Positions 16,012 to 24,089 of a stretch of DNA of 26,503 nt are shown piece by piece. The notes under the pieces were generated by a model, which ran no database searches, had not been told where the DNA came from, and saw nothing but the letters and a program-made list of their open reading frames with translations. Source of the DNA: a virus. The translations under genes and the position numbers were made by a program. The stretch is taken from positions 1 to 26,503 of the IMG/VR virus record IMGVR_UViG_3300021512_000009. One strand, given 5' to 3'. Within the stretch, counting starts at the first letter, position 1, and every line of letters starts with the position of its first letter.

Positions 16012-17082
16012 GTGTCTACTAGTAAATCTATACGATTAGAGTCGGAAATTAAAATATTGGAGGAAACAGAGGATCTTTTGAAAGAAGTAGCCGCAATCGT
16101 TGAGTTTCCAAAAAATAAAACTCCTGATGTGTTATTTTTTTCTGGATGTTTCGTATCTTCCGGTGAAAATTTGAATCATGCGTATTTTATGCCGTCTGAG
16201 CTAGTTAAAGCATATGCTAGCATTGTTAATAAACCATTGGATATAGAGCATGCTGAGGATGAAATTGTTGGTCATATCTATTCTAGTGCTTTTGTAGATG
16301 GTGGTGGTAAGGTGTTAGACATAAATGAATTATCAAATATGGATGATTCTGTTTTAGATGATATGTCTATTGATGTACTCATTGGTGGTATAGTTTATAA
16401 AAGTCGTTTTCCAGAGCTCGCAGAGGAAGTAAAAAAAGGTAAATGGAAATTATCAATGGAAACGTATTTTCAAAATTATGATGTTAAAGTTGGTGATCTA
16501 ATTTTGTCTAAAAAAGAGGCTGAAGTTATGGGTTTGGCCTCGTTAGAAGCTTTAGGTAAGGCAGCTAAAATAGTCAAAAAGAATGTAACTGTAGCGTCTG
16601 GTAAAGTAGTGAGAGTTTTGCGTGATTTAATGTTTTCTGGGTGTGGGTTGGTAAAGCAACCTGCTAACCCTAGGTCCTTAATATTTGAAACTGCTAAAAA
16701 GCGTGAAGAGGAAGGTACTATTATTATTGAGCTAGATGATGATAGTCAAAAAGATGGAGTTGGTGATAAAGAAAAATCTGGTATTGACATCGTTGATATT
16801 AGGCGCCAGACAAGTGTTGGTATATGTGTTAGTTATAAGAAATATGTTTATGCTAGTGAGCCTGTTGGTCCAGACACGGAAATCCTACATGAAAACTGGT
16901 GTACATTATTTGATGCAGAGTGTACTTCATTTGGACATGATGTCACTGATCCAAACTGTTTGCGCCGACAAGCCGAGAGGAAGGCGGCTGCCTATACTGA
17001 GGCCAAATTAGAGTCATTAAGTCAAAATGACAACAGAAGTAAATTGTTGTTGGAATTAAAACAAGTATTACAAAAAATTTAA
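16012..17082 (+). CDS. Prohead protease-like head maturation protein
   Basis: A 356-aa protein starting at GTG with AGGAGG 8 bases upstream. Residues 70-97 (KPLDIEHAEDEIVGHIYSS) carry a His at 80, and KGKWKLSMETYF carries a Ser at 148, in the order and context of U35-like prohead serine proteases; SGCGLVKQPANP (209-220) marks the end of the protease-like domain. The C-terminal third is different: an acidic linker, then a Cys/His cluster (C272, C297, C304, H309, C316) and a helical end. Such proteases cut scaffold and capsid during maturation. Its place between portal and scaffold supports this; the C-terminal domain is not usual for the family. Confidence 0.65.
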   Translation: MSTSKSIRLESEIKILEETEDLLKEVAAIVEFPKNKTPDVLFFSGCFVSSGENLNHAYFMPSELVKAYASIVNKPLDIEHAEDEIVGHIYSSAFVDGGGKVLDINELSNMDDSVLDDMSIDVLIGGIVYKSRFPELAEEVKKGKWKLSMETYFQNYDVKVGDLILSKKEAEVMGLASLEALGKAAKIVKKNVTVASGKVVRVLRDLMFSGCGLVKQPANPRSLIFETAKKREEEGTIIIELDDDSQKDGVGDKEKSGIDIVDIRRQTSVGICVSYKKYVYASEPVGPDTEILHENWCTLFDAECTSFGHDVTDPNCLRRQAERKAAAYTEAKLESLSQNDNRSKLLLELKQVLQKI

Positions 17083-17099
17083 TGAGGAGGTAATCGCTC

Positions 17100-17522
17100 A
17101 TGCCACAAGCAAAATTAAATGGACGTAGTATACCCAAGGTTGTTAGGGTGAATGCTGATGATAACAAAGCTTGCGTATACAAGAACTTGGGTAATGGCCG
17201 TAGAGTCCCTTTTATTTGGGGGGCTACTGTAACATTGGCATCTGGTACTACAGAAGTTGTAGTAGCTAGCGGTGTTAGTTTTAATGATTTTACTCCAGAA
17301 ACTGGGTTAATTCAAATTAGTCCGGTATTTACAGTGGCTAGTGGTGTTACGTATGATACTACTGTTCTTGGTAAGGTTTATATCGAAAAGGATGTAGATA
17401 GCAAGACAGTTAAACTTAAATCTACGGTATCCGCTGGTGCAGACACTGATTTTGATGTTTTGGTATTTTTGGGTGACGACGCTGCATTCACTTCTAGCTC
17501 TTCAAATCAGATTTGGAAGTAA
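17100..17522 (+). CDS. Small beta-rich virion protein candidate
   Basis: A 140-aa protein composed mainly of predicted beta-strands, rich in Val, Thr, Gly and Asp, without Cys beyond one near residue 25. It lies between the protease and scaffold genes, with GAGGAGG 10 bases upstream of ATG. Such composition and place suit a capsid decoration or fibre protein, but no family is recognised. Confidence 0.75.
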   Translation: MPQAKLNGRSIPKVVRVNADDNKACVYKNLGNGRRVPFIWGATVTLASGTTEVVVASGVSFNDFTPETGLIQISPVFTVASGVTYDTTVLGKVYIEKDVDSKTVKLKSTVSAGADTDFDVLVFLGDDAAFTSSSSNQIWK

Positions 17523-17654
17523 ATCGATTGTACTAACTTAGATTTAAGGTTACTGGACAAGGTTTATGAGTAAATTTGGGTAGTTTAAAATAAATATGAG
17601 GTTGGTTCAATGTTTTACAAATTTACGAAAATTTTATAAGGAGGTTTATTTTCT
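17523..17654 (+). other. 132-base gap before the scaffold gene
   Basis: No gene is seen here. The gap is AT-rich, ends in AAGGAGG (the scaffold ribosome site) and holds no clear hairpin or promoter. It shares a nine-base string, TGGACAAGG, with the gap before 21988, which could be chance. Confidence 0.4.
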
Positions 17655-18521
17655 ATGAATGATAAACTTGATACTAATATCAAAGCTATTGTAGATGATA
17701 TTTTTAAGAAAAAAGAAGAAGCGGAAATGAAGAAAGAAACTGAGGCGGCGTTGGCTGATGCAGCGGCCACTATTACTGAGCTTAATGCATCTTTAGAGGC
17801 AAAAGATGCTGAGCATAAAGCTGAGGTTGAAAGTCTTCAGGAAACAATCGCTTCTTTGGAAGAGCAATTAAATGAGATTGTTGAAGCTAAAAAAGCACTT
17901 GAAGATGACAAAGCAAGCTTTGATAAAGAAAAAGAGGAATTGACTAAGCGTGTTGAGTCTGCTGAAGAAGAATTGGCTAATATGAAGAAGGATAAGCTGG
18001 CAGTTGAAAGAATGGAAGTTCTTAAATCGTCTGGTATTGCTTCTACGGATACAGAATCTCAACGAGTTAAAGTTAGGGAAATGACTGATGATGAGTTTGC
18101 TTCTTATAAGGAGGAACTGGTTTCCATTAGGTCTTACATTGTTAAAGAATTGGAATCATCTTCTGGCGATGGGAACGGTGATGAACCCACTGATAAATCT
18201 AAGGAAGATGCAAAGAAGCAAGAAGAGGAAAAAAAGAAAATATTGACAGCAAGGCTTGAAGAATTGAAAAAAATAGGTGTTGATACTATAGATGAAGATG
18301 AAGTTGCTAAAATTCAAGAAATGAGCGATGAAGATTTTGAATCTTATAAAGATGAAACTGTCGCTGCTTTGGATTCTGGTGATGATGATACTATTGACCC
18401 AATGAAAGCTATTGCGGCTGCTCTTAATATGGAAATTACGCCAAATGCTGATATTATGTCTAAATACAGAGAGCTCGGAAAGCAAATGGCAGAAAATATT
18501 AAGGGTAAACAGAAAGAATAA
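17655..18521 (+). CDS. Scaffold-like coiled-coil protein with internal repeat
   Basis: A 288-aa highly charged protein directly ahead of the capsid genes. Residues 15-118 are a long coiled coil rich in Glu, Lys and Ala. Two copies of a 39-40-residue module follow: residues 117-156 and 198-236, both ending in an EM-(T/S)-D-(D/E)-(E/D)-F-x-SYK pattern. Between them is an acidic Gly/Asp/Lys linker (165-197). The C-terminus is basic. Composition and position match assembly scaffolds, which guide capsid formation and are removed by the protease; the role is inferred. Start ATG with AGGAGG upstream. Confidence 0.72.
   Translation: MNDKLDTNIKAIVDDIFKKKEEAEMKKETEAALADAAATITELNASLEAKDAEHKAEVESLQETIASLEEQLNEIVEAKKALEDDKASFDKEKEELTKRVESAEEELANMKKDKLAVERMEVLKSSGIASTDTESQRVKVREMTDDEFASYKEELVSIRSYIVKELESSSGDGNGDEPTDKSKEDAKKQEEEKKKILTARLEELKKIGVDTIDEDEVAKIQEMSDEDFESYKDETVAALDSGDDDTIDPMKAIAAALNMEITPNADIMSKYRELGKQMAENIKGKQKE
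18003..18122 (+). repeat. Scaffold module copy 1
   Basis: Encodes residues 117-156 of the scaffold-like protein. It shares with copy 2 (18246-18362) an L-K-x-x-G start and the EM-[TS]-D ending, so it is an internal duplication. Confidence 0.6.
18246..18362 (+). repeat. Scaffold module copy 2
   Basis: Encodes residues 198-236 of the scaffold-like protein; matches copy 1 (18003-18122) in order and spacing of the conserved Gly, Asp/Glu and SYK positions, though the DNA has diverged. Confidence 0.6.
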
Positions 18522-18536
18522 TATATTTAAATATAT
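18521..18536 (+). other. 16-base AT palindrome after the scaffold gene
   Basis: ATATATTTAAATATAT is a perfect palindrome just after the scaffold stop. In AT-rich phage DNA such palindromes occur by chance; it has no T-run and is not called a terminator. Confidence 0.3.
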
Positions 18537-18553
18537 GTTTGTAAATTATATAT

Positions 18554-18560
18554 AAGGAGG
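18554..18560 (+). promoter_or_regulatory. Ribosome site deciding the 18571 start
   Basis: AAGGAGG lies 10 bases before ATG 18571. An earlier in-frame ATG at 18562 begins only 1 base after the site, so 18571 is chosen. Confidence 0.75.
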
Positions 18561-18570
18561 AATGGTAATT

Positions 18571-19176
18571 ATGTTTATTCCCAGACATCCTGTAGTAGAG
18601 AATCAATTTTGTCAGTTTAATGAGACGAACACAACCACTGGGGTAGGTGCTGTATTAGCCTATGCTGGGGCGGTGTGCTATCTTGTTAATAATGCTGCGA
18701 ACCAGGAAGCTATTGTTGACCTGTATAATGCAAGTGATACTTATACTTCACCTGAGAACTCACCTTTTGGATTTTTGATGCAGAAGGTAAAAACAGGGTA
18801 TCATCAGGTACATCCGGCTGCATTTTATATGCCTGGAGATCTAGGATCTTCAGATGTGATTGCACAGCCAAAGTATAATGCAAGTGGTCAAATTAGCGGT
18901 ACTAAGTTTGCACCTGTTGGTGTTGCACATTTAGGTATTTGGGATACAGTTCATTATACTGTTAACACTAAGGGTAGCGATGCTATGCAGCCTGGTGATC
19001 ATCTTTACATTGATAAAACAGGTGGTTATTGTAAAGTAAGTAATAGCAGTGCTAATCAGCCTGGTGGTGTGAATGTATCAGTTGCTAAAGTAGTCAAGGG
19101 TGCTAGTGCAGCACAGGTTGAAGCCAATATTGATAATACTACTTTGTATCCTATTCGGATTAAGCTTTTGATTTAA
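18571..19176 (+). CDS. Capsid decoration-type virion protein candidate
   Basis: A 201-aa beta-rich protein beginning MFIPRHPVVENQF. It has Gly/Ala turns, a central KVKTGYHQVHPAAFYMPGDL segment, a VGVAHLGIWDTVHY segment, and a C-terminal NIDNTTLYPIRIKLLI. It resembles small capsid-associated proteins encoded just before the major capsid gene in many tailed phages. No catalytic motif; no recognised domain name with certainty. The function is inferred from location and fold-like pattern. Confidence 0.72.
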   Translation: MFIPRHPVVENQFCQFNETNTTTGVGAVLAYAGAVCYLVNNAANQEAIVDLYNASDTYTSPENSPFGFLMQKVKTGYHQVHPAAFYMPGDLGSSDVIAQPKYNASGQISGTKFAPVGVAHLGIWDTVHYTVNTKGSDAMQPGDHLYIDKTGGYCKVSNSSANQPGGVNVSVAKVVKGASAAQVEANIDNTTLYPIRIKLLI

Positions 19177-19244
19177 ATTGATTATAAAAAAATTGAATAA
19201 AGTTGAATTATGGATCAATGCGTTTATCGCATCCAAAACTCTTG

Positions 19245-19251
19245 AAGGAGG
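19245..19251 (+). promoter_or_regulatory. Ribosome site deciding the capsid start
   Basis: AAGGAGG is 11 bases before ATG 19263. An in-frame upstream ATG/TTG region begins before the site and has no ribosome site of its own, so 19263 is preferred. Confidence 0.75.
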
Positions 19252-19262
19252 AAATAGCTATT

Positions 19263-20333
19263 ATGGATAGAAAGGAAATGCAAAAACTTTTTAAGGCTAC
19301 GGCTGCTATTAATACTCCGGAAGGTATGGCTGCATATAAAGCATTTGCCGCAGCTCTTACTACACCTATCCTTCAAGCGGTTGAGCGAGAGTCCATTATG
19401 AGGCAGTTATTTACTGTGGAAAGACTCGGTCCTGGTGCTCAGGCAGTTTACCCAGTGGCGGAAGATTTTGAAATTCCAGTATGGATTTTGCCTGGACTTG
19501 GTTATGTTGCTCAGAATTTTATTGAAGGTATTGGAGAAGAGGTATATGTTCCTACATTTACTGTTGATGCATCCGGTGATTGGAAAATTACATATGCTAG
19601 AGATTCTAGAATCGATATACCTCAACGTGCCGCTGAAAAAGCCGCTAAAGCTATTGCGGATTATGAAGAAGAATGTGGATGGCGGGTAATTTTCCCGGCC
19701 GCCACATCAGCGTTTTCTGGTAAAGGACTTTTAGGATCTCGTCCTGCACCTATTTATGAAATTAATCCTGCATCTACTGGTGCTGGATATTTGTCAAAAG
19801 AATTAATTAATAGAATGATTGTTGGTTTTAAGAGAGTTGGAAGGACACTTACAGATCTTTATGTTTCGCCTGAGGATGCAGCGGACATTCGTGAATGGAC
19901 TGATACAGATATTGACCCTGTAACTAGAAGAGAGATTTTTCAGGCTGCCGGTATGGGTAGTATTTGGAATGTAACATTGCATGAAATTCAGCATCTTGGT
20001 GCAACTGGTCTTTATAATATTAATGGTCATGCGTCAGAATATGGTAAATTCATTGCTGATGCCGGGGATGTTTATAATGCGTATACATTAGATAATCCCA
20101 ACGTTACTAATGCTGATGGTACTATTAATACATTAGGGGAAACCCAAGTTGTTGGTTTTGATCTTAGTGTGAATGACTCTCTCGTAATGCCTATCCGTAA
20201 AGAATATGATGCCTATGATGATCCTACATTGCTTCGTGTTCAGAAACAAGGTTTCTTTGGATGGGAAGAAATTGGATTCGCATGTCTTGACCCGAGAATG
20301 TTAGCTATTGGTGTAATCGATAGGTCATTATAA
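19263..20333 (+). CDS. Major capsid protein
   Basis: A 357-aa protein following protease, scaffold and decoration-type genes, the expected place and size for an HK97-fold capsid protein. The N-terminal 30-50 residues are helical (a possible delta domain), followed by VYPVAEDFEIPVWILPGLG, a central helix-rich region (IDIPQRAAEKAAKAIADY), and a C-terminal half including LTDLYVSPEDAADIREWTD and the end FFGWEEIGFACLDPRMLA. Codon usage looks cleaner and C-richer than in neighbours, as expected for a highly expressed gene. No intein or frameshift. Confidence 0.82.
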   Translation: MDRKEMQKLFKATAAINTPEGMAAYKAFAAALTTPILQAVERESIMRQLFTVERLGPGAQAVYPVAEDFEIPVWILPGLGYVAQNFIEGIGEEVYVPTFTVDASGDWKITYARDSRIDIPQRAAEKAAKAIADYEEECGWRVIFPAATSAFSGKGLLGSRPAPIYEINPASTGAGYLSKELINRMIVGFKRVGRTLTDLYVSPEDAADIREWTDTDIDPVTRREIFQAAGMGSIWNVTLHEIQHLGATGLYNINGHASEYGKFIADAGDVYNAYTLDNPNVTNADGTINTLGETQVVGFDLSVNDSLVMPIRKEYDAYDDPTLLRVQKQGFFGWEEIGFACLDPRMLAIGVIDRSL

Positions 20334-20348
20334 TAGTGATTGCAATTG

Positions 20349-20383
20349 GTTATATCTACCACTATAAACGTGGTAGGTATAAC
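20349..20383 (+). other. 14-bp RNA hairpin between capsid and HEN-B genes
   Basis: GTTATATCTACCAC, a 7-base loop, then GTGGTAGGTATAAC: 13 Watson-Crick pairs and one U-G pair. It begins 15 bases after the capsid stop. No run of T follows directly (A-rich instead), so it is not a classic terminator; it could protect the capsid mRNA 3' end or weaken read-through. Confidence 0.65.
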
Positions 20384-20447
20384 AAAAACAGGGACTTTTT
20401 GGATTTACTCAAACTGTAGTATTTTTGGTTTAGAGCAGGGGCTAATT

Positions 20448-21926
20448 ATGCCAAAGTACAAGAATAAAGAATGTCATATTTGTGGTAAAACATTTAATCC
20501 AATAAGTCCTAATCAAAAATATTGTCTTGGATGTAGGGATGAAGGTTGTAAAATACGTAGCCGAGAGCGCGATAGAAATAGGTATAGAAAGAAATATAAT
20601 TATAAAAAATATGTTAGATATTGTATGATTTGTGGTAAAAGATTTACTACATATTATAGTAAAAAATTATATTGTGGATCTAGTGAATGCGAAAAGGAGC
20701 GTATAAGAATTAAAAATGCTAAGTCTCAAAGAGCTAGAGATAAATTAGCGGAAAAGGCCAGAAGTAAAGAGTATTACAATAGGAATAAAGATATATGTAA
20801 ATTAAAAAAGGCTATGAAATATAGAGAATTACACCAATGTACTAAGAATTATGTGCCTGGTAGGGTTTATAAATATACTATAGAAGAAGTTAGTGCATAT
20901 GTATCTGAATTTGGTTATACGTTACTATCGACTGAATATAAAAATAGTAATTCTAAAATAAAGTTATTATGCCCTAAAGGACATGAGTGGGAAACTACAT
21001 TTCATAACTTTAAGGGTAGTGATAATAAAAAAGGTAATAGATGTTTATATTGTTATTTGGAAAATAACTATACTTCTGTACCTGAGCAGAAGTTAATTGA
21101 TTATTTTATTGATAATTATCCTAATATAAAAATTATTCATAATGACCGTAAACAAATATTTCCATTTGAAATTGATTTATATTTTCCTGATAATAAATTA
21201 GGAGTAGAAGTATGTGGGTTATATTGGCATAGTGAACTTGCAGGTGGTAAATCCAAAAACTATCATTATGATAAAATGATGAAATGCTATAAAAATGGCA
21301 TTAGACTAATTACTGTGTTTGAGGATGAGATAAAAGATAAATTTAATATCGTGATTTCTAGAATATTACATGCACTTAATATTATAGACGTTAAAGTGCA
21401 CGCTAGAGAATGTGAAGTAAAAGAAATAGATAATATGGCTGCAAACGAATTTTTTGAACAGCATCATATCCATGGTGGATCGCAGTTTAAGAAATCTTGG
21501 GGGTTATTTTATAGAGGAAAATTATTGCAGGCGTGTAGTGTTGGTAATTTAGTAGGTGAATATTCCTATGGTACTACGATTATAGAATTAAATCGATTTT
21601 GTTCAGAAACTAATGTAGTTGTTGTTGGTGGTTTTTTTAAGCTATTTGAACATGTAATTAATTATTGTATATGTAATAATTATGAATTTATTAGATTGTA
21701 TTGTGATATGAGATATGATGATATATTTGACACATTATATGAAAAAATCGGATTTACGTTAGAAGCTTTTATTAAGTACATGCCGCATTATATTAAGAAT
21801 GGGTTTAGATATTATAATTGTTCGTTAGTAAAAATGGATAATATAGAATCTGAATTTGGCTATAAACATGGGTATGATTGTATTTGGGATTGTGGACATA
21901 GAATTTATGTATATAAAGTTGTGTAG
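20448..21926 (+). CDS. HEN-B: zinc-binding/Vsr-like (EDxHD) homing endonuclease
   Basis: A 492-aa sister of HEN-A. N-terminal zinc clusters come first (C9/C12/C26/C29 and C59/C62/C76/C81), then a basic region, one zinc-ribbon of the HEN-A type (C175, H179, C199, C202) and the Vsr-like nuclease (residues about 212-300; D243, E254, H261, motif EVCGLYWHSELAGG). A GNAT/Mom-like C-terminal domain follows (residues about 319-492; IIELNRF and LYEKIGF). ATG 20448 is preferred over an in-frame TTG at 20340 because the 36 extra residues are unlike the zinc cluster start and overlap the hairpin. It lies directly behind the capsid gene, a common landing place for free-standing HENs. Confidence 0.83.
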   Translation: MPKYKNKECHICGKTFNPISPNQKYCLGCRDEGCKIRSRERDRNRYRKKYNYKKYVRYCMICGKRFTTYYSKKLYCGSSECEKERIRIKNAKSQRARDKLAEKARSKEYYNRNKDICKLKKAMKYRELHQCTKNYVPGRVYKYTIEEVSAYVSEFGYTLLSTEYKNSNSKIKLLCPKGHEWETTFHNFKGSDNKKGNRCLYCYLENNYTSVPEQKLIDYFIDNYPNIKIIHNDRKQIFPFEIDLYFPDNKLGVEVCGLYWHSELAGGKSKNYHYDKMMKCYKNGIRLITVFEDEIKDKFNIVISRILHALNIIDVKVHARECEVKEIDNMAANEFFEQHHIHGGSQFKKSWGLFYRGKLLQACSVGNLVGEYSYGTTIIELNRFCSETNVVVVGGFFKLFEHVINYCICNNYEFIRLYCDMRYDDIFDTLYEKIGFTLEAFIKYMPHYIKNGFRYYNCSLVKMDNIESEFGYKHGYDCIWDCGHRIYVYKVV

Positions 21927-21987
21927 TATGTAAAGATTTTTTGGACAAGGAATAATTTATTTAAGAATTGATAAGGAGGAAAAGGTT

Positions 21988-22473
21988 ATGGAAGGATATG
22001 TTAAAAATAATTCTCCAACATGGAGACATGCATTAAAAAGGTCTGTGGGGCCTGGAGAAAAGATACCTTTAGATGATTTATATGAACAATATGGTATTAA
22101 GCATGAAATTGAAAAAGGTGAACCGTTTGTTGTTTGGTTACGTAAAGTAAAGCTTCGTAATGATGATATTTGGGAAATAAAATATAGAGATGTTGAATCA
22201 GAGAGTATTTCTGGTAGTGAAAATACTTCAATACAAACGGGTAAAGATGAGGCTACCAAATCTAAGCAGTCTACCCCATTTGTTCAATCACAACTTGAGC
22301 CAGAGGAACTAGCTAGACTATCTGTTCGAAAAGCCCGTAATGTTATTCCAAAACTTACAGATCAAAAGATTTTGAAATATGCATTGAATATGGCAAGTCA
22401 ATTATCTAATAAAGATACTTTATGTCGAATGTTACGGAAACGAATCCAAGAATTAGAGCTTAGTAGGAGGTAA
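21988..22473 (+). CDS. Unknown protein in the structural cluster
   Basis: A 161-aa protein with two parts. The first (residues 1-68) is compact and mixed (TWRHALKRSVGPGEKIPLDD, then WLRKVKLRNDDIWEIKY). A Ser/Thr-rich linker joins it to a helical C-terminal part (residues about 95-160) that ends in a basic helix. GGAGG lies 11 bases before ATG. It is the first gene after HEN-B and starts the neck/tail-side cluster. No family is recognised. Confidence 0.78.
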   Translation: MEGYVKNNSPTWRHALKRSVGPGEKIPLDDLYEQYGIKHEIEKGEPFVVWLRKVKLRNDDIWEIKYRDVESESISGSENTSIQTGKDEATKSKQSTPFVQSQLEPEELARLSVRKARNVIPKLTDQKILKYALNMASQLSNKDTLCRMLRKRIQELELSRR

Positions 22474-22478
22474 TAAAT

Positions 22479-22730
22479 GTGAATAGTTATATGCAAACTT
22501 ATGATAGAAATACTCCATCTCCTAAGTTCTATAGCACTGCTGTAGTAGGTCATGACGGGTATAATCCAGAGATTACTTATTACTATAATAATAATGATGA
22601 ATTATTAATGGTAGATGAAATATGGCGAGGTAAAAAGTTTACTCAAACTATTTCTGGGTCTAATTATGCTAATTACATTGTTAGTTATAGAGTTACTTAT
22701 AGTGCTTGGGAAGAAACAACTGTGTCTTAG
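22479..22730 (+). CDS. Small unknown virion-type protein
   Basis: An 83-aa protein starting at GTG 22479, 8 bases after AGGAGG. It is rich in Tyr, Asn and Thr, with predicted beta-strands, e.g. EITYYYNNNDELLMVDEIW. A nearby ATG (22477) runs into a stop at once, so GTG is the only sensible start. Likely structural by location. Confidence 0.75.
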   Translation: MNSYMQTYDRNTPSPKFYSTAVVGHDGYNPEITYYYNNNDELLMVDEIWRGKKFTQTISGSNYANYIVSYRVTYSAWEETTVS

Positions 22731-22761
22731 ATATGATTAAGATAAGTGAGGCAAATTACTG

Positions 22762-23682
22762 ATGATACGCTTGACTATAAGAGTTACTGATATAGATAAC
22801 GTTATGATGTTATATTCTTATATCAGGATATATCGATCTGATGCTAGAAATGGAACGTATTCTCATTTAGCCTTTGTTCCGTTTGTACCAGGTCAGTCTG
22901 AATATGTCTATGATGATATTACTGGTACTACAGATTATTGGTATAGATCTTCGTATTATAGGGATGAAAGTATAGAAAGTTCATTGTCTGACCCAGTTCA
23001 AGGTGTGGCCCCTACTTTATACACTGGTGCTACTTATCCGAATGAGATTGATTTTGATACGTCACAATCGACAATAATACGAAAAATTAGAAGGTATATT
23101 GGTGATTTTAAGGGATTATCGAGGATATATCTTGAAGATTGTGAGAATGAAAGTTGTAATTATATTTTGGATGATGGTAAAACAATAGAATTAGATGAAA
23201 AGGGGTGGCCTGTATATATTTCACTCAGATCATTGAGTGATAGTACCCCAATAGAAAAAACAAATTTGGCTGATCCTGTTGTTCAGGGCTATAAATATCT
23301 TACCTTTAGCGGTACTTTGATAAGTGGTACCCAATGTTTATATAATATAATAAATATTTGGTATTATACATTTAAGTATTCTGATAGAGAAGTATACGAA
23401 GCATATGGTGACGCTATGATACCGCCTAATGTGCCAACTGATAGTGTTACACAAGATCATTTGATTTTACAAGCTTCTATCGATTTACTGGAGAATATGA
23501 CATCTGAAGATATGACGGAGGACGGGGCAGTTATTAGGGATGATCAAAGTTTATATGATCCATCACCTGGTTTAAAGGAACGTGATAAAACCATAAAGCG
23601 ACTTAAAAAAATGTTAGATGATTTGATTGATGAGTCCATTAAAAATGCAATAATAGCTCAAACGGGTGTATTAATAGATTAG
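22762..23682 (+). CDS. Fibronectin III-like plus neck-type protein
   Basis: A 306-aa protein with two parts. Residues 1-80 resemble a fibronectin type III domain (IRIYRSDARNGTYSHLAF, a VYDDITGTTDYWYRSSY strand pair, ESSLSDPV ending). Residues 95-306 start with a TIIRKIRRYIGDF segment seen in neck/head-completion proteins, and the C-terminus is helical and basic. GTGAGG lies 10 bases before ATG. It may be a head-tail connector carrying a surface domain. The Ig-like part is convincing; the connector call is moderate. Confidence 0.6.
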   Translation: MIRLTIRVTDIDNVMMLYSYIRIYRSDARNGTYSHLAFVPFVPGQSEYVYDDITGTTDYWYRSSYYRDESIESSLSDPVQGVAPTLYTGATYPNEIDFDTSQSTIIRKIRRYIGDFKGLSRIYLEDCENESCNYILDDGKTIELDEKGWPVYISLRSLSDSTPIEKTNLADPVVQGYKYLTFSGTLISGTQCLYNIINIWYYTFKYSDREVYEAYGDAMIPPNVPTDSVTQDHLILQASIDLLENMTSEDMTEDGAVIRDDQSLYDPSPGLKERDKTIKRLKKMLDDLIDESIKNAIIAQTGVLID

Positions 23683-23700
23683 TGTGAGGTAAGAAAAACT

Positions 23701-23985
23701 ATGGCCGTGATATTAACTAGACGACGCAGTGGCGGCGGTTCTGGGTCTTATGTAAATTTATTAATAGTTAATGAAGCCGCCATAGGTTCTAAAAATAATT
23801 TGAATCGTGTTTTTAGAACAGCATATAATTATGTAGCTGGCACATTGTCTGTTTATTACAATGGTCAGAAATTGGTTAAAGGCAATGATTATAAGGAACG
23901 TGGTTCTAATGTGTTTAAGCTAGTTTATGTTAAGCCGTATGGTGAGGATAGTTTAGTTGTTGGTTATCAAATACTTAATAATTAA
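23701..23985 (+). CDS. Small tail/neck-type protein
   Basis: A 94-aa protein with a basic Gly/Ser N-terminus and a compact beta-rich part (YYNGQKLVKGNDYKE, then LVYVKPYGEDSLVVGYQ). The motif (Y-x-N-G-Q-x-L, D-Y, and a final strand) is like that found near the C-terminus of the next gene (VYVGGQLLAADTGV and RDYGETSTSGITF), so it may share a small domain. GTGAGGT lies 11 bases before ATG. Confidence 0.75.
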   Translation: MAVILTRRRSGGGSGSYVNLLIVNEAAIGSKNNLNRVFRTAYNYVAGTLSVYYNGQKLVKGNDYKERGSNVFKLVYVKPYGEDSLVVGYQILNN

Positions 23986-24020
23986 GTACTACAAAATTTA
24001 AATAGGAGGAAGCATACAAA

Positions 24021-24089
24021 ATGGCTAGAAGTTTAATAAGACAGTTAGAACAAATTAGACGTTCTGCTACTTATGATGATCAGGTAGCT
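24021..24089 (+). repeat. 5' segment duplicated in the next gene
   Basis: The first 69 bases of this gene closely match 25377-25445: a run of 23 or more identical bases (cagttagaacaaattagacg and on) plus near-identical flanks. It shows a tandem gene duplication and could allow recombination that fuses or deletes copies. Confidence 0.75.

Noticed and set aside
18521-18536. Palindrome as protein-binding operator or terminator
   Set aside because: Pure A/T palindrome in AT-rich DNA has low information and no T-run.
20349-20383. Rho-independent terminator
   Set aside because: The stem is strong, but the next bases are A-rich, not T-rich, on either strand.
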